From: Nocardia africana NBRC 100379
Lineage (GTDB): Bacteria > Actinomycetota > Actinomycetes > Mycobacteriales > Mycobacteriaceae
DNA length: 64,000 bases
NCBI RefSeq assembly: GCF_001612635.1
Contig: NZ_BDAV01000003.1
Location: 1-64,000, forward strand
Reading direction: 5' to 3'
Of the stretch, positions 1 to 8,819 are shown in pieces (the stretch's first letter is position 1; each line of letters begins with the position of its first letter). Position numbers and translations under genes: made by a program. The notes under the pieces are model-generated. The model saw only the letters and a list, made by a program, of their open reading frames with translations, was not told the DNA's origin and did no database searches.

Positions 1-513
1 TCATCCGAGGGCCTCGTCGAATCGGAGCACCGAGACACCGGCGCCGCGGTTGTTGAAGACGCGCAGGCGGGTCATCAGCATGCCGGCGAAGGTCTCGGCC
101 TCCCACTCGTACTGTTCGTCCTGCCCGTCGTCGACGATCTGCTGATGCGCGCGCTGGGACAGCATGTAGGCGATCAGGTCGTCGCTGGCCTCGAGCGTCA
201 CCTCGGCGGCCGGTTCGCCCGGGTGGTCGAACACCACATGGCCCAGTTCGTGCGCGAGGGTGTGGTCGCGGCTGGGCAGGGCTGCGGCCAGCACGATCAC
301 GTCCTTGTCGGGATAGCTGCGGCGCTGACCGCAGACACCCGGGCCGAGGTGGGCGTCGGCGATTTCGATCACGCGGCCGCGTTCGGCGGCGATCGCGTGC
401 ACCACCTCCTCCAGGGTGGTGGCGTCGAAATCGGCGGCGACCGCGCACACCGCGTCGACGGCGGCGGCGACGCGGCGGTAGGAGCGGCCCGTCTGAATCC
501 GGCTCTCGGTCAT
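1..513 (-). CDS. ImmA/IrrE-type zinc metallopeptidase
   Basis: A 170-residue soluble protein whose stop codon is the first three bases of the window, so it is complete. It carries the zinc motif HELGH at about residues 88-92, and a later EWEAETFA segment near residue 137 supplies the usual third ligand of the ImmA/IrrE (DUF955) family. Family members cleave repressors of the XRE type or act in stress responses. No partner repressor is visible because the downstream side is cut by the window edge. The next gene upstream in transcription ends 11 bp away, so the two may be co-transcribed. The family call is firm; the substrate is unknown. Confidence 0.75.
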   Translation of the reverse strand: MTESRIQTGRSYRRVAAAVDAVCAVAADFDATTLEEVVHAIAAERGRVIEIADAHLGPGVCGQRRSYPDKDVIVLAAALPSRDHTLAHELGHVVFDHPGEPAAEVTLEASDDLIAYMLSQRAHQQIVDDGQDEQYEWEAETFAGMLMTRLRVFNNRGAGVSVLRFDEALG

Positions 514-524
514 CTCGCGCCCCC

Positions 525-1745
525 TCAGGCCCTCGGTCCGAAGAATTCCGCGCGTGCGGCGTCGACGCGCGCCTGCGCGGCGGAGGCGCTTTGAAAACTC
601 ACCGCGCCGGAGCCGGCCGCGGCCAGCGCCATGGCGATCACACCGCCGAGCACGGCCAGCGTCTTCACCTCGGGCAGGCCGCTACTGGCCGCGGTGGGCC
701 GCACAGCCGGATTCGGTTGAGCCAGTGTGGGCGCCGACGCCGCGGGAGCGGGCGCCGGCGCGGGGGGCGCGGCCGGTGGTGCCGGTGGTACCGCGGCGGG
801 CGCGGCGGCGACGATCGGAGCACCCGGAACGGCGGGGACCGGAGGAACCGGCGGAATGGCCAACGGCGGTGCGGCCGGGGCCGCGGGCGGCGGAACCGGT
901 TGCAGCAGAAGCAGAAGCAGCAGGGGCGACATCGCGGCCGCGGACCCGACGGCGGCAGATCCGGTGATCGCGGAACCGGTGCCGAGCAGAGTGGCCAAAG
1001 CCGAACCCGTCGCGACCGAACCGGTACCGGCCAGTCCGGCCAGCGCGGAACCCGTTGCCGCCGAACCTGTTCCGAGTATTGCCGCCAGCAGCGAACCGAC
1101 CCCCGCCGCAGCCGAACCGGTGGCGGCAAGCGCCGATCCGGTGGCCGCGGAACCGGTCGCGGCGGCGGCGGATCCGGTGCCCGCGGCTGCGGAACCGGTC
1201 CCGGCCAACGCCGAACCCGTCGCGGCCCCGACCGAACCCGTTGCGGCAGAGCCGGTTCCGCCGAGCGCGGAGCCGGTCAGCGCGGAGCCGGACGCCGCCG
1301 AACCGGCGGCAGCCGATCCCACCGCCGCCGAACCGGTCCCGAGAATGCTCGCCAACCCGGCGAATCCCTCGCCGACGACCGGCGTGGGCGTGACGGGCAG
1401 CGCGGGCCCGGACACCTGCGCGGGCGCCGGTGCCGAAGAGGCCGGGGCGGAGGTTGCCGAAGAGCTCGTGGACCGTCCGGGAATCGCAAGGTTGCCCTCG
1501 TACCGGTCGTCGTCCGCAGAGCCCGGAGCCCCCGGCGTGCCCGGCGTGGGCGCGGTCGGTCCCTGTTGCGCCGCGATACCCGGGCCGGTCGGCTTCGAAA
1601 CCCCGGTGGCCTGCTGTGATGCGTCGACAGGTCTCGCCGGTGTGGGGTTGGCTGGTTGTGCGTTGGCCACCAGGGGGCCGAGGACCCCGCAACTGCCGAT
1701 CAATCCGGCTACCGCGACAACGCGCGCGATGCGACCCATGGTCAT
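525..1745 (-). CDS. Secreted low-complexity Gly/Ala/Ser/Pro repeat protein
   Basis: About 406 residues with an N-terminal signal peptide: a basic start, a hydrophobic run over residues 7-27, and a likely cleavage after the VANA region. It contains a Pro/Ala-rich stretch, then about 140 residues of imperfect GTGSA/ATGSA repeats, then a Pro/Ala-rich segment, and ends with a hydrophobic helix around residue 370 and a short charged tail. The start at 1745 was chosen because GGAAGG lies about 7 bases upstream. No enzymatic domain is recognisable. A cell-wall or surface role is an inference from the signal peptide and composition. Other frames are also open here because of the extreme GC content, but only this one gives a signal peptide. 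Confidence 0.6.
   Translation of the reverse strand: MTMGRIARVVAVAGLIGSCGVLGPLVANAQPANPTPARPVDASQQATGVSKPTGPGIAAQQGPTAPTPGTPGAPGSADDDRYEGNLAIPGRSTSSSATSAPASSAPAPAQVSGPALPVTPTPVVGEGFAGLASILGTGSAAVGSAAAGSAASGSALTGSALGGTGSAATGSVGAATGSALAGTGSAAAGTGSAAAATGSAATGSALAATGSAAAGVGSLLAAILGTGSAATGSALAGLAGTGSVATGSALATLLGTGSAITGSAAVGSAAAMSPLLLLLLLQPVPPPAAPAAPPLAIPPVPPVPAVPGAPIVAAAPAAVPPAPPAAPPAPAPAPAASAPTLAQPNPAVRPTAASSGLPEVKTLAVLGGVIAMALAAAGSGAVSFQSASAAQARVDAARAEFFGPRA
921..1343 (-). repeat. Coding repeat array of GTGSA-type units
   Basis: About 20 imperfect copies of a 5-9 residue unit ending in GSA, GSV or GSL, inside the secreted protein at 525-1745. At DNA level it appears on the + strand as recurring GCCGAACCGGT-type blocks. 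Such arrays are prone to slippage, so the copy number may vary between strains. Confidence 0.65.
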
Positions 1746-2070
1746 GCGCTTGCCTTCCCTCAACTTCTCAGCGCAGATTTCTCCCCGGTCGCTACAACCT
1801 CCGGGACCGAACGAATGCGGCCATCTTAACTGCCGACAGTTTGCTCGCGCAGCGAGATCATGTGAGCCCGATCACTCCTGGGACCGCGACGCCCGCAACC
1901 CATGGTCGTGTCGACCGCGCCCACTCGCTGTCGGCGAGTACGAAATCCGATGTCATCCCCACTGACACAAGGGTATTGGACGCAGCAACGCCGGCGGATC
2001 GCGGCCGCCGGAAAGGGGCGGCGGGACGCGATCTCGCCGGCGCGGATCGTTGCTGTGCGGGTTGCGGCGC
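1746..2070. other. Intergenic region without a gene
   Basis: 325 bases between the secreted repeat protein and the end of an SDR gene, both on the - strand. It must hold the promoter of the repeat protein. A small inverted repeat (ACTCGC...GCGAGT, 1923-1939) is present. I see no convincing gene, tRNA or strong terminator. Confidence 0.5.
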
Positions 2071-2988
2071 TCAGGCTCCGTAGACCGGCTCGGGATCGGT
2101 TGCCTTGGCAATCAACTCACGTACCACCGGCCCCAATTCGGACGGCTGCCAGCGCGCACCGCGGTCCTCGGCGACACCGTGGCGCCAGCCGTCGGCCAAT
2201 GCCACCTTTCCGCCCTCGACCTCGAACATGCGCCCGGTGACCCCGGCCGAATCGGGGCTGCCCAGCCAAACCACCAGGGGCGAGACGTTTTCCGGCGCCA
2301 TCGCGTCGAAGCCGTCCTCGGGGCGGGCCATCATATCGGCGAAGACGGTTTCGGTCATGCGGGTGCGCGCGGACGGAGCGATGGCGTTGACGGTGACCCC
2401 GTAGCGGCCGAATTCCGCTGCGGCAGTGATGGTCAGGGCGGCGATACCGGCCTTCGCCGCCGCGTAGTTGCCCTGTCCGACGCTGCCCTGCAGACCGGCG
2501 CCCGAGCTCGTATTGATGATCCGGGCGTCGCGGGCACGACCGGCCTTGGATTCCGCGCGCCAGTACTCGATGGCATGGCGCATGGTCGCGAAGTGGCCCT
2601 TGAGGTGAACGCGGATCACAGCGTCCCACTCCTCTTCCGCCAGGTTGACCAGCATCCGGTCGCGCACGATGCCGGCGTTGTTCACCACCACGTCGAGTCC
2701 GCCGAAGGTCTCCACGGCCTGGCTGATCAGACGCTTCGCGCCGGCCCAGTCCGCCACGTCGTCACCGTTGACGACGGCCCGGCCACCGGCCTGCACGATC
2801 TCCTCGACCACCTGGGCGGCGGGCGAATCGGCGCTGGGGGCGCCGTCCAGTTCCGCGCCCAGATCGTTGACCACCACATTGGCGCCCGCCGCGGCGAAGG
2901 CCAGAGCGTGCGCCCGGCCGATACCGCGGCCGGCGCCGGTGACGATCACGGTGCGTCCTGCACAGATCCGCTCGGAGTTGTCGGTCAT
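2071..2988 (-). CDS. Short-chain dehydrogenase/reductase, Rv3548c-like
   Basis: A 305-residue SDR with the Rossmann motif TGAGRGIG at residues 17-24, an NNAG motif and the YAAAK catalytic pair. Length and position match Rv3548c of M. tuberculosis (about 304 residues), which belongs to the KstR2 regulon for degradation of steroid rings C and D. It lies directly downstream of a second SDR, as Rv3548c lies next to Rv3549c. An in-frame ATG at 3003 exists, but GAGGAA abuts it with no spacing, and the 2988 start gives the expected length. The exact step in the HIP pathway is not settled by sequence. Confidence 0.8.
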   Translation of the reverse strand: MTDNSERICAGRTVIVTGAGRGIGRAHALAFAAAGANVVVNDLGAELDGAPSADSPAAQVVEEIVQAGGRAVVNGDDVADWAGAKRLISQAVETFGGLDVVVNNAGIVRDRMLVNLAEEEWDAVIRVHLKGHFATMRHAIEYWRAESKAGRARDARIINTSSGAGLQGSVGQGNYAAAKAGIAALTITAAAEFGRYGVTVNAIAPSARTRMTETVFADMMARPEDGFDAMAPENVSPLVVWLGSPDSAGVTGRMFEVEGGKVALADGWRHGVAEDRGARWQPSELGPVVRELIAKATDPEPVYGA

Positions 2989-3057
2989 ATCTGCTGCTCT
3001 CATTTCCTCGGTGCGGTAAGGGTTTTCGCTGCTGGTGGTGATCGCGCGGGACGAGGG

Positions 3058-3852
3058 CTATCGGGCGGCCGGGTGCGCGTCGTTGACGGTCGCCGCCTCC
3101 AGGAAGGCGGGGCGTTCCCCGCCCCCGTGCACGACGAGTGATCCGCCGTTGACGTAGCCGGCCAGCGGGGAGGACAGGAAGACCGCGACCCGGCCGATGT
3201 CCTCGGGCGTCGCCAGCCGCCCCAGCGGCACGGTCGCCTCCACGGCGGCGATCCCGGCATCGTCGCCGTAGTGCAGATGACTGGATTCGGTGCCGACCAG
3301 CCCGACGACGACCGAATTGACCCGGACCTTCGGCGCCCACTCGACCGCCAGCGAGGACACCAGACTGTCCAGACCTGCCTTGGCCGCGCCGTAGGCGGCG
3401 GTGCCGGGTGAGGGACGATGGCCACTGACGCTCGAGATCATCACGATCGAACCGCCCTCGGGCTGCCGCTGCATCACGGCGTTGGCGGCCTGCGAAACCA
3501 GCAGCGGGGCAAGCAGGTTGAGCTCCACGATCTTGGCGTGGAAATTACGGGAGGCGGTGGCGGCGGGGGCGAACGGCGCCCCACCGGCATTGTTCACCAC
3601 ATGGTCGATCCGGCCGTGCCGCTGCACGATGGTCTCGATCAGCCCGTTCACCGCCTCACCGTCGCGCACATCGCACGACAGGAATTCGGCGGTACGACCG
3701 GAGCTCTCGATCGCCGCCTCACCGGGGCGGCGAGCACACACCACGACCGTCGCGCCCGCGTCCAGGTACACCCGGCTGATGCCGGCGCCGACGCCCCTGA
3801 CCCCGCCCGTCACGAGAACTACCGATCCGGACAGGTCTACTTCGATTGCCAC
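3058..3852 (-). CDS. Short-chain dehydrogenase/reductase, Rv3549c-like
   Basis: A 264-residue SDR with TGGVRGVG near residue 15, NNAGG, and a YGAAK catalytic motif. The start is GTG at 3852. It is transcribed divergently from echA20, with a KstR2-type operator between them, exactly as Rv3549c and Rv3550 are arranged in M. tuberculosis. It is therefore assigned to the C/D-ring pathway. The reaction is probably oxidation or reduction of a hydroxyl/keto CoA intermediate, which is inference. Confidence 0.8.
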   Translation of the reverse strand: MAIEVDLSGSVVLVTGGVRGVGAGISRVYLDAGATVVVCARRPGEAAIESSGRTAEFLSCDVRDGEAVNGLIETIVQRHGRIDHVVNNAGGAPFAPAATASRNFHAKIVELNLLAPLLVSQAANAVMQRQPEGGSIVMISSVSGHRPSPGTAAYGAAKAGLDSLVSSLAVEWAPKVRVNSVVVGLVGTESSHLHYGDDAGIAAVEATVPLGRLATPEDIGRVAVFLSSPLAGYVNGGSLVVHGGGERPAFLEAATVNDAHPAAR

Positions 3853-3863
3853 CGTGCTAACCT

Positions 3864-3877
3864 ACCAAGCACTTGCT
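3864..3877. promoter_or_regulatory. KstR2 operator between the SDR gene and echA20
   Basis: ACCAAGCACTTGCT fits the published KstR2 motif AnCAAGnnCTTGnT. It lies between the two divergent starts (3852 and 3903), so it can repress both transcripts. The same sequence recurs at 22481 and, as a perfect palindrome, at 19410. Confidence 0.85.
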
Positions 3878-3902
3878 TGTTTTGCCAACGAATGGACATG
3901 CG

Positions 3903-4667
3903 ATGGGGATCAACCGTCACACCGAGACCTCGGGCATCGAGGTCGTCACGATCGACTATCCGCCGGTCAACGCGCTGCCCACCGCGGGCTGGTTCGGCGT
4001 GGCCGATGCGATTCGCGAGGCCGGGCGCGACCCGGAGACCAAGGTCGTCGTGCTCCGCGCCGAGGGCCGCGGCTTCAACGCCGGGGTCGACATCAAGGAG
4101 ATCCAGCGCAACCCGGGCCATCAGACGCTCATCGACGCCAATCACGGCTGCTACGACGCCTTCGGCGCGGTCTACGACTGCCCGGTGCCGGTGATCGCGG
4201 CGGTGAACGGCTTCTGCCTCGGCGGCGGCATCGGCCTGGTCGGCAATGCCGATGTCATCGTCGCCTCCGACGACGCCACCTTCGGCCTGCCCGAGGTCGA
4301 GCGCGGCGCCCTGGGTGCGGCCACCCACCTGGCCCGGCTGGTCCCCCAGCACATGATGCGCACGCTGTTCTACACCGCCTCCACCGTGACCGCGCAGCAG
4401 CTGCACCACTTCGGTTCGGTGCACAAGGTGGTCCCGCGGGCCGAACTCGATTCCGCCGCACTGGAAGTCGCGAAGAACATCGCCGCCAAGGACGGGCGGG
4501 TCATCCGGGCCGCGAAGCGCGCGCTCAACGGTATCGACCTGCAGGATGTGCACCGCAGCTACCGCTTCGAACAGGGCTTCACCTTCGAGCTGAATCTCGC
4601 CGGTGTGGCCGATGAGATCCGGGCGCGGTTCGACGAGGATCTGGCTGCCAAGAAGGGAGCGAAATAG
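3903..4667 (+). CDS. echA20: EchA20, HIEC-CoA ring D hydrolase
   Basis: A 254-residue crotonase-fold enzyme. The segments RAEGRGFNAGVDIKE and GFCLGGGIGLVGNADVIVAS form the CoA-binding and oxyanion regions, and the FELNLAGVADE tail matches mycobacterial EchA20 (Rv3550). That enzyme hydrolytically opens ring D of the bicyclic HIEC-CoA intermediate. It is the first gene of an echA20-ipdA-ipdB-ipdC operon, with ipdA starting 1 bp after its stop. The ATG at 3903 was chosen because it aligns with the family N-terminus; further upstream the frame runs into the KstR2 operator. Confidence 0.9.
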   Translation: MGINRHTETSGIEVVTIDYPPVNALPTAGWFGVADAIREAGRDPETKVVVLRAEGRGFNAGVDIKEIQRNPGHQTLIDANHGCYDAFGAVYDCPVPVIAAVNGFCLGGGIGLVGNADVIVASDDATFGLPEVERGALGAATHLARLVPQHMMRTLFYTASTVTAQQLHHFGSVHKVVPRAELDSAALEVAKNIAAKDGRVIRAAKRALNGIDLQDVHRSYRFEQGFTFELNLAGVADEIRARFDEDLAAKKGAK

Positions 4668-4668
4668 C

Positions 4669-5553
4669 ATGCGCGACAAGCGGATGTCGTTGGAGGAGGC
4701 CGTCTCCCAGCTGCGCAGCGGGATGACCATCGGCCTCGGCGGCTGGGGTTCGCGGCGTAAGCCGATGGCGTTCGTGCGCGCGCTGCTGCGCTCGGACGTC
4801 ACCGACCTGACCGTGGTGACCTACGGCGGGCCGGATCTCGGTCTGCTGTGTTCGGCGGGCAAGGTGCGCAAGGCATACTACGGATTCGTCTCTCTCGATT
4901 CGGCCCCGTTCTACGATCCCTGGTTCGCCAAGGCCCGCACCGGCGGTGAGCTGATCTCCCGCGAAATGGACGAGGGCATGGTCAAATCCGGCCTGCAGGC
5001 GGCCGCGGCCCGGCTGCCGTTCCTGCCCACCCGCGCCGGGCTGGGCTCGGACGTGCTGAATTTCTGGGACGGTGAACTGCGCACGGTGCAGTCCCCGTAT
5101 CCCGATGCCGACGGCCGCGTCGAGACCCTGGTCGCGATGCCTGCGCTCACCCTGGACGCCGCGTTCGTCCACCTCGATATCGGCGACAAGCACGGCAACG
5201 CCGCCTACACCGGCGTCGACCCGTACATGGACGATCTGTACTGCCTCGCCGCCGAGCGGCGGTTCCTGTCGGTGGATCGGCTGGTCGAGACCGAGGAGCT
5301 GATGAAAGCCGTTCCGAACCAGGCGATCATCCTCAACCGCATGATGGTCGACGGCGTCGTGGAGGCGCCGGACGGCGCGCACTTCACCTTCTCCGGCAGC
5401 TACGGCCGCGACGAGAAGTTCCAGCGCCATTACGTCGAGGCGGCCAAGGACCCCGAGACCTGGGCGGCCTTCAAGGCCCGCTATCTGGACGTCACCGAGG
5501 ACGAATACCGTTCCGCGGTAGCCGAATTCGCCGCCAACGAGGAGCGCCGATGA
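4669..5553 (+). CDS. ipdA: IpdA, COCHEA-CoA hydrolase alpha subunit
   Basis: A 294-residue member of CoA-transferase family I, alpha type (GGWGSRRKPMAFVR near the N-terminus), matching Rv3551 in length and order. In M. tuberculosis and Rhodococcus, IpdAB is not a transferase. It hydrolyses the last carbocycle, the cyclohexenone ring of COCHEA-CoA. The stop overlaps the ipdB ATG by 4 bp, which fits equal production of the two subunits. Confidence 0.92.
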   Translation: MRDKRMSLEEAVSQLRSGMTIGLGGWGSRRKPMAFVRALLRSDVTDLTVVTYGGPDLGLLCSAGKVRKAYYGFVSLDSAPFYDPWFAKARTGGELISREMDEGMVKSGLQAAAARLPFLPTRAGLGSDVLNFWDGELRTVQSPYPDADGRVETLVAMPALTLDAAFVHLDIGDKHGNAAYTGVDPYMDDLYCLAAERRFLSVDRLVETEELMKAVPNQAIILNRMMVDGVVEAPDGAHFTFSGSYGRDEKFQRHYVEAAKDPETWAAFKARYLDVTEDEYRSAVAEFAANEERR

Positions 5554-6308
5554 GCGAGACCACCACTGCCACCCGCGCCGAGGTGTGTGCGGTCGCCTGC
5601 GCCGAGATCTTCCGGGGCGCGGGCGAGATCATGGCCAGTCCGATGTCACCGACTCCCACCATCGGGGCACGGCTGGCGCGATTGACCTTCGAACCGGATC
5701 TGCTGATCTCCGACGGCGAGGCGCTGTTCCTGGCCGAAACCCCCGCGCTGGGTGCCAAGGCGCCCACCGAGGGCTGGATTCCGTTCGGCAAGGTGTTCGA
5801 TGTCGTGGCCTCCGGGCGGCGGCATGTCGTCATGGGCGCCAACCAGATCGACCGCTACGGCAACCAGAATCTGTCCGCCTTCGGCGCGCTGCAGCAGCCG
5901 AGCCGGCAGATGTTCGGTGTGCGCGGCGCACCGGGTAACACCATCAACCACGCGACCAGCTACTTCGTGCCCAAGCACAGCACGCGCGTGTTCTGCGAGA
6001 CCGTCGACATCGTGTGCGGCATCGGTTACGACAAGATCGATCCCGAGAATCCGGCGTACCGGTTCCACCACCTGCATCGGGTGGTCAGCAATCTGGGCGT
6101 GTTCGATTTCGGCGGGCCCGGCCACACCCTGCGGGCGCTGTCGCTGCATCCGGGGGTGAGCGCCGCGGAGGTCGCCGAGAACACCGCGTTCGAGGTGGCC
6201 GGACTCGACAGCGCCGAGGTGACCCGCACGCCCACCGAGGAAGAACTGCGGATCATCCGGACGGTGCTGGATCCCAAGGGAATCCGGGAAAAGGAAGTGG
6301 CATCATGA
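5550..6308 (+). CDS. ipdB: IpdB, COCHEA-CoA hydrolase beta subunit
   Basis: 252 residues, beta-type CoA-transferase fold, with the segment RHVVMGANQIDRYGNQN typical of the family. It is the heteromeric partner of IpdA (Rv3552 equivalent). It starts with ATG overlapping ipdA, and its TGA overlaps the start of ipdC, so translation of all three is probably coupled. Confidence 0.92.
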   Translation: MSETTTATRAEVCAVACAEIFRGAGEIMASPMSPTPTIGARLARLTFEPDLLISDGEALFLAETPALGAKAPTEGWIPFGKVFDVVASGRRHVVMGANQIDRYGNQNLSAFGALQQPSRQMFGVRGAPGNTINHATSYFVPKHSTRVFCETVDIVCGIGYDKIDPENPAYRFHHLHRVVSNLGVFDFGGPGHTLRALSLHPGVSAAEVAENTAFEVAGLDSAEVTRTPTEEELRIIRTVLDPKGIREKEVAS

Positions 6309-7396
6309 GCCGGCTGCGGACTCCGCTGACCGACCTGGCCGGCATCGAGCATCCGATCGTGCAGACCGGTATGGGCTGGGTGGCCGGGCCGGGTCTGGTC
6401 GCGGCGACCGCCAACGCCGGCGGTCTGGGCATTCTGGCCTCGGCGACGATGACGCTCGAGGAACTCGAGGTCGCGATCGCCAAGACGAAGGCCAAGACCG
6501 ACAAGCCCTTCGGTGTGAATATCCGCGCCGACCTGTCCGACGCGCCCGACCGGATCGAGTTGATGATCCGCGAGGGCGTGAAGGTCGCCTCGTTCGCGCT
6601 GGCCCCTAAGAAGGAATTGATCGCGCGCCTGAAGGACAACGGTGTCGTGGTCATGCCCTCCATCGGCGCCGCCAAGCATGCGATCAAGGTCGCCTCGTGG
6701 GGTGCGGACGCGGTGATCGTGCAGGGCGGTGAGGGCGGCGGTCACACCGGTTCGGTGGCCACCACGCTCCTGTTGCCCTCGGTGCTGGACGCGGTCGATA
6801 TTCCCGTCGTCGCCGGTGGCGGATTCTTCGACGGCCGCGGGCTGGCCGCCGCCCTCGCCTACGGTGCGGCCGGCGTCGCGATGGGTACCCGGTTCCTCCT
6901 CACGCAGGACTCGAGTGTGCCGGATTCGGTGAAACAGCAGTACCTTTCGCGCGGGCTCCAGGACACGGTCGTCTCGCTGAAGGTCGACGGTATGCCGCAC
7001 CGCGTGCTCAACACCGAGTTGGTCGACAAGCTGGAACATTCGGGCAGCTATCGCGGCCTCGCCGCCGCGGTCTCGAACGCCGTCAAGTTCAAGGGTATGA
7101 CCGGCATGAAATGGTCGACCATGATCAAGGACGGCCTTGCCATGCGCAAGCAGAAGGACCTCACCTGGTCCCAGGTGATCATGGCGGCCAACACTCCCAT
7201 GCTGCTGAAAGCGGGTCTGGTAGAGGGCAATACGCAGGCGGGTGTGCTCGCGTCGGGTCAGGTGGCCGGCATCATCGACGACCTGCCCACGGTGGCCGAG
7301 CTGATCGACCGCATCATCGACGAAGCCATCGCGCGGATCGACACGATCGCCGCGCTCCGTGACGGCGCCGAGGCGACCCCCGGCCCGTCGGCGTAG
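6305..7396 (+). CDS. ipdC: IpdC, flavin-dependent reductase of steroid C/D-ring catabolism
   Basis: 363 residues of the nitronate monooxygenase/2-nitropropane dioxygenase fold. Features include QTGMGWVAGPGLVAATANAG near the N-terminus and the flavin-phosphate segment GGEGGGHTG. It is equivalent to Rv3553, reported to reduce a hydroxylated indane-carboxyl-CoA intermediate upstream of EchA20. It is the last gene of the operon; the start overlaps ipdB by 4 bp, and a strong hairpin follows 28 bp after the stop. Confidence 0.9.
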   Translation: MSRLRTPLTDLAGIEHPIVQTGMGWVAGPGLVAATANAGGLGILASATMTLEELEVAIAKTKAKTDKPFGVNIRADLSDAPDRIELMIREGVKVASFALAPKKELIARLKDNGVVVMPSIGAAKHAIKVASWGADAVIVQGGEGGGHTGSVATTLLLPSVLDAVDIPVVAGGGFFDGRGLAAALAYGAAGVAMGTRFLLTQDSSVPDSVKQQYLSRGLQDTVVSLKVDGMPHRVLNTELVDKLEHSGSYRGLAAAVSNAVKFKGMTGMKWSTMIKDGLAMRKQKDLTWSQVIMAANTPMLLKAGLVEGNTQAGVLASGQVAGIIDDLPTVAELIDRIIDEAIARIDTIAALRDGAEATPGPSA

Positions 7397-7423
7397 CCGA
7401 AGACGTTCGGCCGCAACGAAAGG

Positions 7424-7454
7424 GGCCGCCTCGCCGATTCCCGGCGAGGCGGCC
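7424..7454. terminator. Bidirectional terminator hairpin after ipdC
   Basis: GGCCGCCTCGCCG (7424-7436) pairs perfectly with CGGCGAGGCGGCC (7442-7454) around a 5-base loop. It is flanked by AAAGG on one side and TTTCC on the other. It lies between the convergent ends of ipdC and the next gene, so it can serve both. Confidence 0.8.
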
Positions 7455-7467
7455 TTTCCGGTTCGCG

Positions 7468-8106
7468 CTACTCCCCCGACAGGTCGGCCGACAGATCACG
7501 CACCTGCACGCCCTCCGGAATCCGCACCTCGACAACAGGTTCCGGGCGGTCGTCGAATTCCAGCCGCAGGGCGCGGCACATGGTGGCGTGCATGTCGTAC
7601 AGCGCGGTGATGTAGGTCAGTTCCAGAATTTCGGGATCGCTGAGGTTGGCTCGCAGGACCGCGAACACCTCGTCCGGCACCCGGCCGCCGTCGTGGACCA
7701 GGCAGTCGGTATAGGCCAGAATCGCGCGTTCGAGCGCGGAGAAACAGTCGCTGATCTGCCATGACGGAATGGCCGCGATCTTCTCCTCGGGCGCGCCCAG
7801 CGAACGCATCTGCTTACAGTGCTGAGAGAAGACGAACTGGCTGCCGCGCGCGTATCCGGCCCGGCACTGGCCCAGTTCGCGCAGCAGCGGGTCCAGGCGG
7901 GAGTTGCGATAGACGGCGAATCCGCGGACCGCGTGCCGGAACACCTCCGGAGACTGCGCGAAGACGGTCCACCAGTCGCCGGGGGTGGCGTGGACGGTGC
8001 CGTGGTCGACGGCCGGATCGCGGTCGGGTCCGAACAGCCGGTCGTAGTAGAACAGGATTCGCTCGTCGGTGACTTCGGCGCGCGGGACTTCACGCAGGCG
8101 GGGCAT
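7468..8106 (-). CDS. Carboxymuconolactone decarboxylase/AhpD-like protein
   Basis: A 212-residue alpha-helical protein resembling the carboxymuconolactone decarboxylase family. The central region holds SQHCKQMRSLGAPEEKI, followed by the FSALERAILAYTD helix that is characteristic of the family. A canonical CxxC pair is not visible, so peroxidase-type AhpD chemistry is doubtful. It lies 44 bp downstream of the VOC gene on the same strand and is probably co-transcribed with it from the TetR-controlled promoter near 8806. The substrate is unknown. Confidence 0.7.
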   Translation of the reverse strand: MPRLREVPRAEVTDERILFYYDRLFGPDRDPAVDHGTVHATPGDWWTVFAQSPEVFRHAVRGFAVYRNSRLDPLLRELGQCRAGYARGSQFVFSQHCKQMRSLGAPEEKIAAIPSWQISDCFSALERAILAYTDCLVHDGGRVPDEVFAVLRANLSDPEILELTYITALYDMHATMCRALRLEFDDRPEPVVEVRIPEGVQVRDLSADLSGE

Positions 8107-8150
8107 GGGTCGAACCTCTCGGTAGTGCGGTTTCGCGGCTGGTGGATGGG

Positions 8151-8717
8151 TCAGAGTCCGGCGGCGGCGCGGCGATCGGCGGCGGTCTTCGGCTCGTGCG
8201 AGACATCGGACTCGGCGAAAGTCCTGGTCCAGCAGGCGAATTCGAGCAGTACGCCGTCCGGGTCCTGAAAATAGAACGACCGCACGAAGGTTCCGGGGTG
8301 CACCTCACGGGACACTCCCGCGGGGCTGTCGTCGTGATTGAGGACCCGGCTGACCTTGATGCCCTCGGCCTGCACCCGCTGGTAGTAGTCGTCGAACAGT
8401 TCCGGCGGCACGGCGAAGGCCACGTGGTTCATCGAGCCCACGCCGCTCACCAACTCCCCCTCGTCCGGAAGTCCTTTGGGCGCGGCCAGTCCAGGGGTGG
8501 CATCGGGCGCGTCGGCGAGCCAGAAGAAGGCGATGGTGTTGCCGCCACCGCAGTCGAAGAAGAAGTGCTGACCGAGGTGGTGCGGCAGTTCGATGGTTTT
8601 GATCAGCGGCATGCCCAGGGTGCCGGAGTAGAACTCGATCGTGCGGCGCATATCGGAGCACACCAGGGCGAGATGGTTGATACCGCGTAGTTCGTATTTC
8701 GGGTTGGCGGCGCTCAT
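8151..8717 (-). CDS. VOC-family protein (glyoxalase/extradiol dioxygenase fold)
   Basis: 188 residues with paired beta-alpha-beta-beta-beta modules of the vicinal oxygen chelate superfamily. Candidate metal ligands are the His of GINHLAL, the His of SMNHVAF and the Glu of VLLEFA. This is one domain pair, shorter than HsaC, so it could be a lyase, epimerase or a small dioxygenase. It is the first gene of a two-gene - strand transcript divergent from a TetR gene. Function in the cluster is inferred only from position. Confidence 0.7.
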   Translation of the reverse strand: MSAANPKYELRGINHLALVCSDMRRTIEFYSGTLGMPLIKTIELPHHLGQHFFFDCGGGNTIAFFWLADAPDATPGLAAPKGLPDEGELVSGVGSMNHVAFAVPPELFDDYYQRVQAEGIKVSRVLNHDDSPAGVSREVHPGTFVRSFYFQDPDGVLLEFACWTRTFAESDVSHEPKTAADRRAAAGL

Positions 8718-8805
8718 TGCAGTCCTTCCGCTGTGGTGCCGATTCGACCTCCGTGACGGGTCCGCACCTCTACTGTGAGCTGGGATTCTCCCGGCTGAAC
8801 TGACT

Positions 8806-8819
8806 TGACAGTCATGTCA
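8806..8819. promoter_or_regulatory. Operator shared with 17346 (probable TetR site)
   Basis: TGACAGTCATGTCA is an inverted repeat (TGACA-4-TGTCA). The flanks TGACT on the left and TTCGTG on the right are nearly the same as at 17341-17366. It sits 22 bp before the TetR start at 8841 and 88 bp before the VOC start. Binding by the TetR at 8841 is an inference from position and duplication. Confidence 0.65.
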
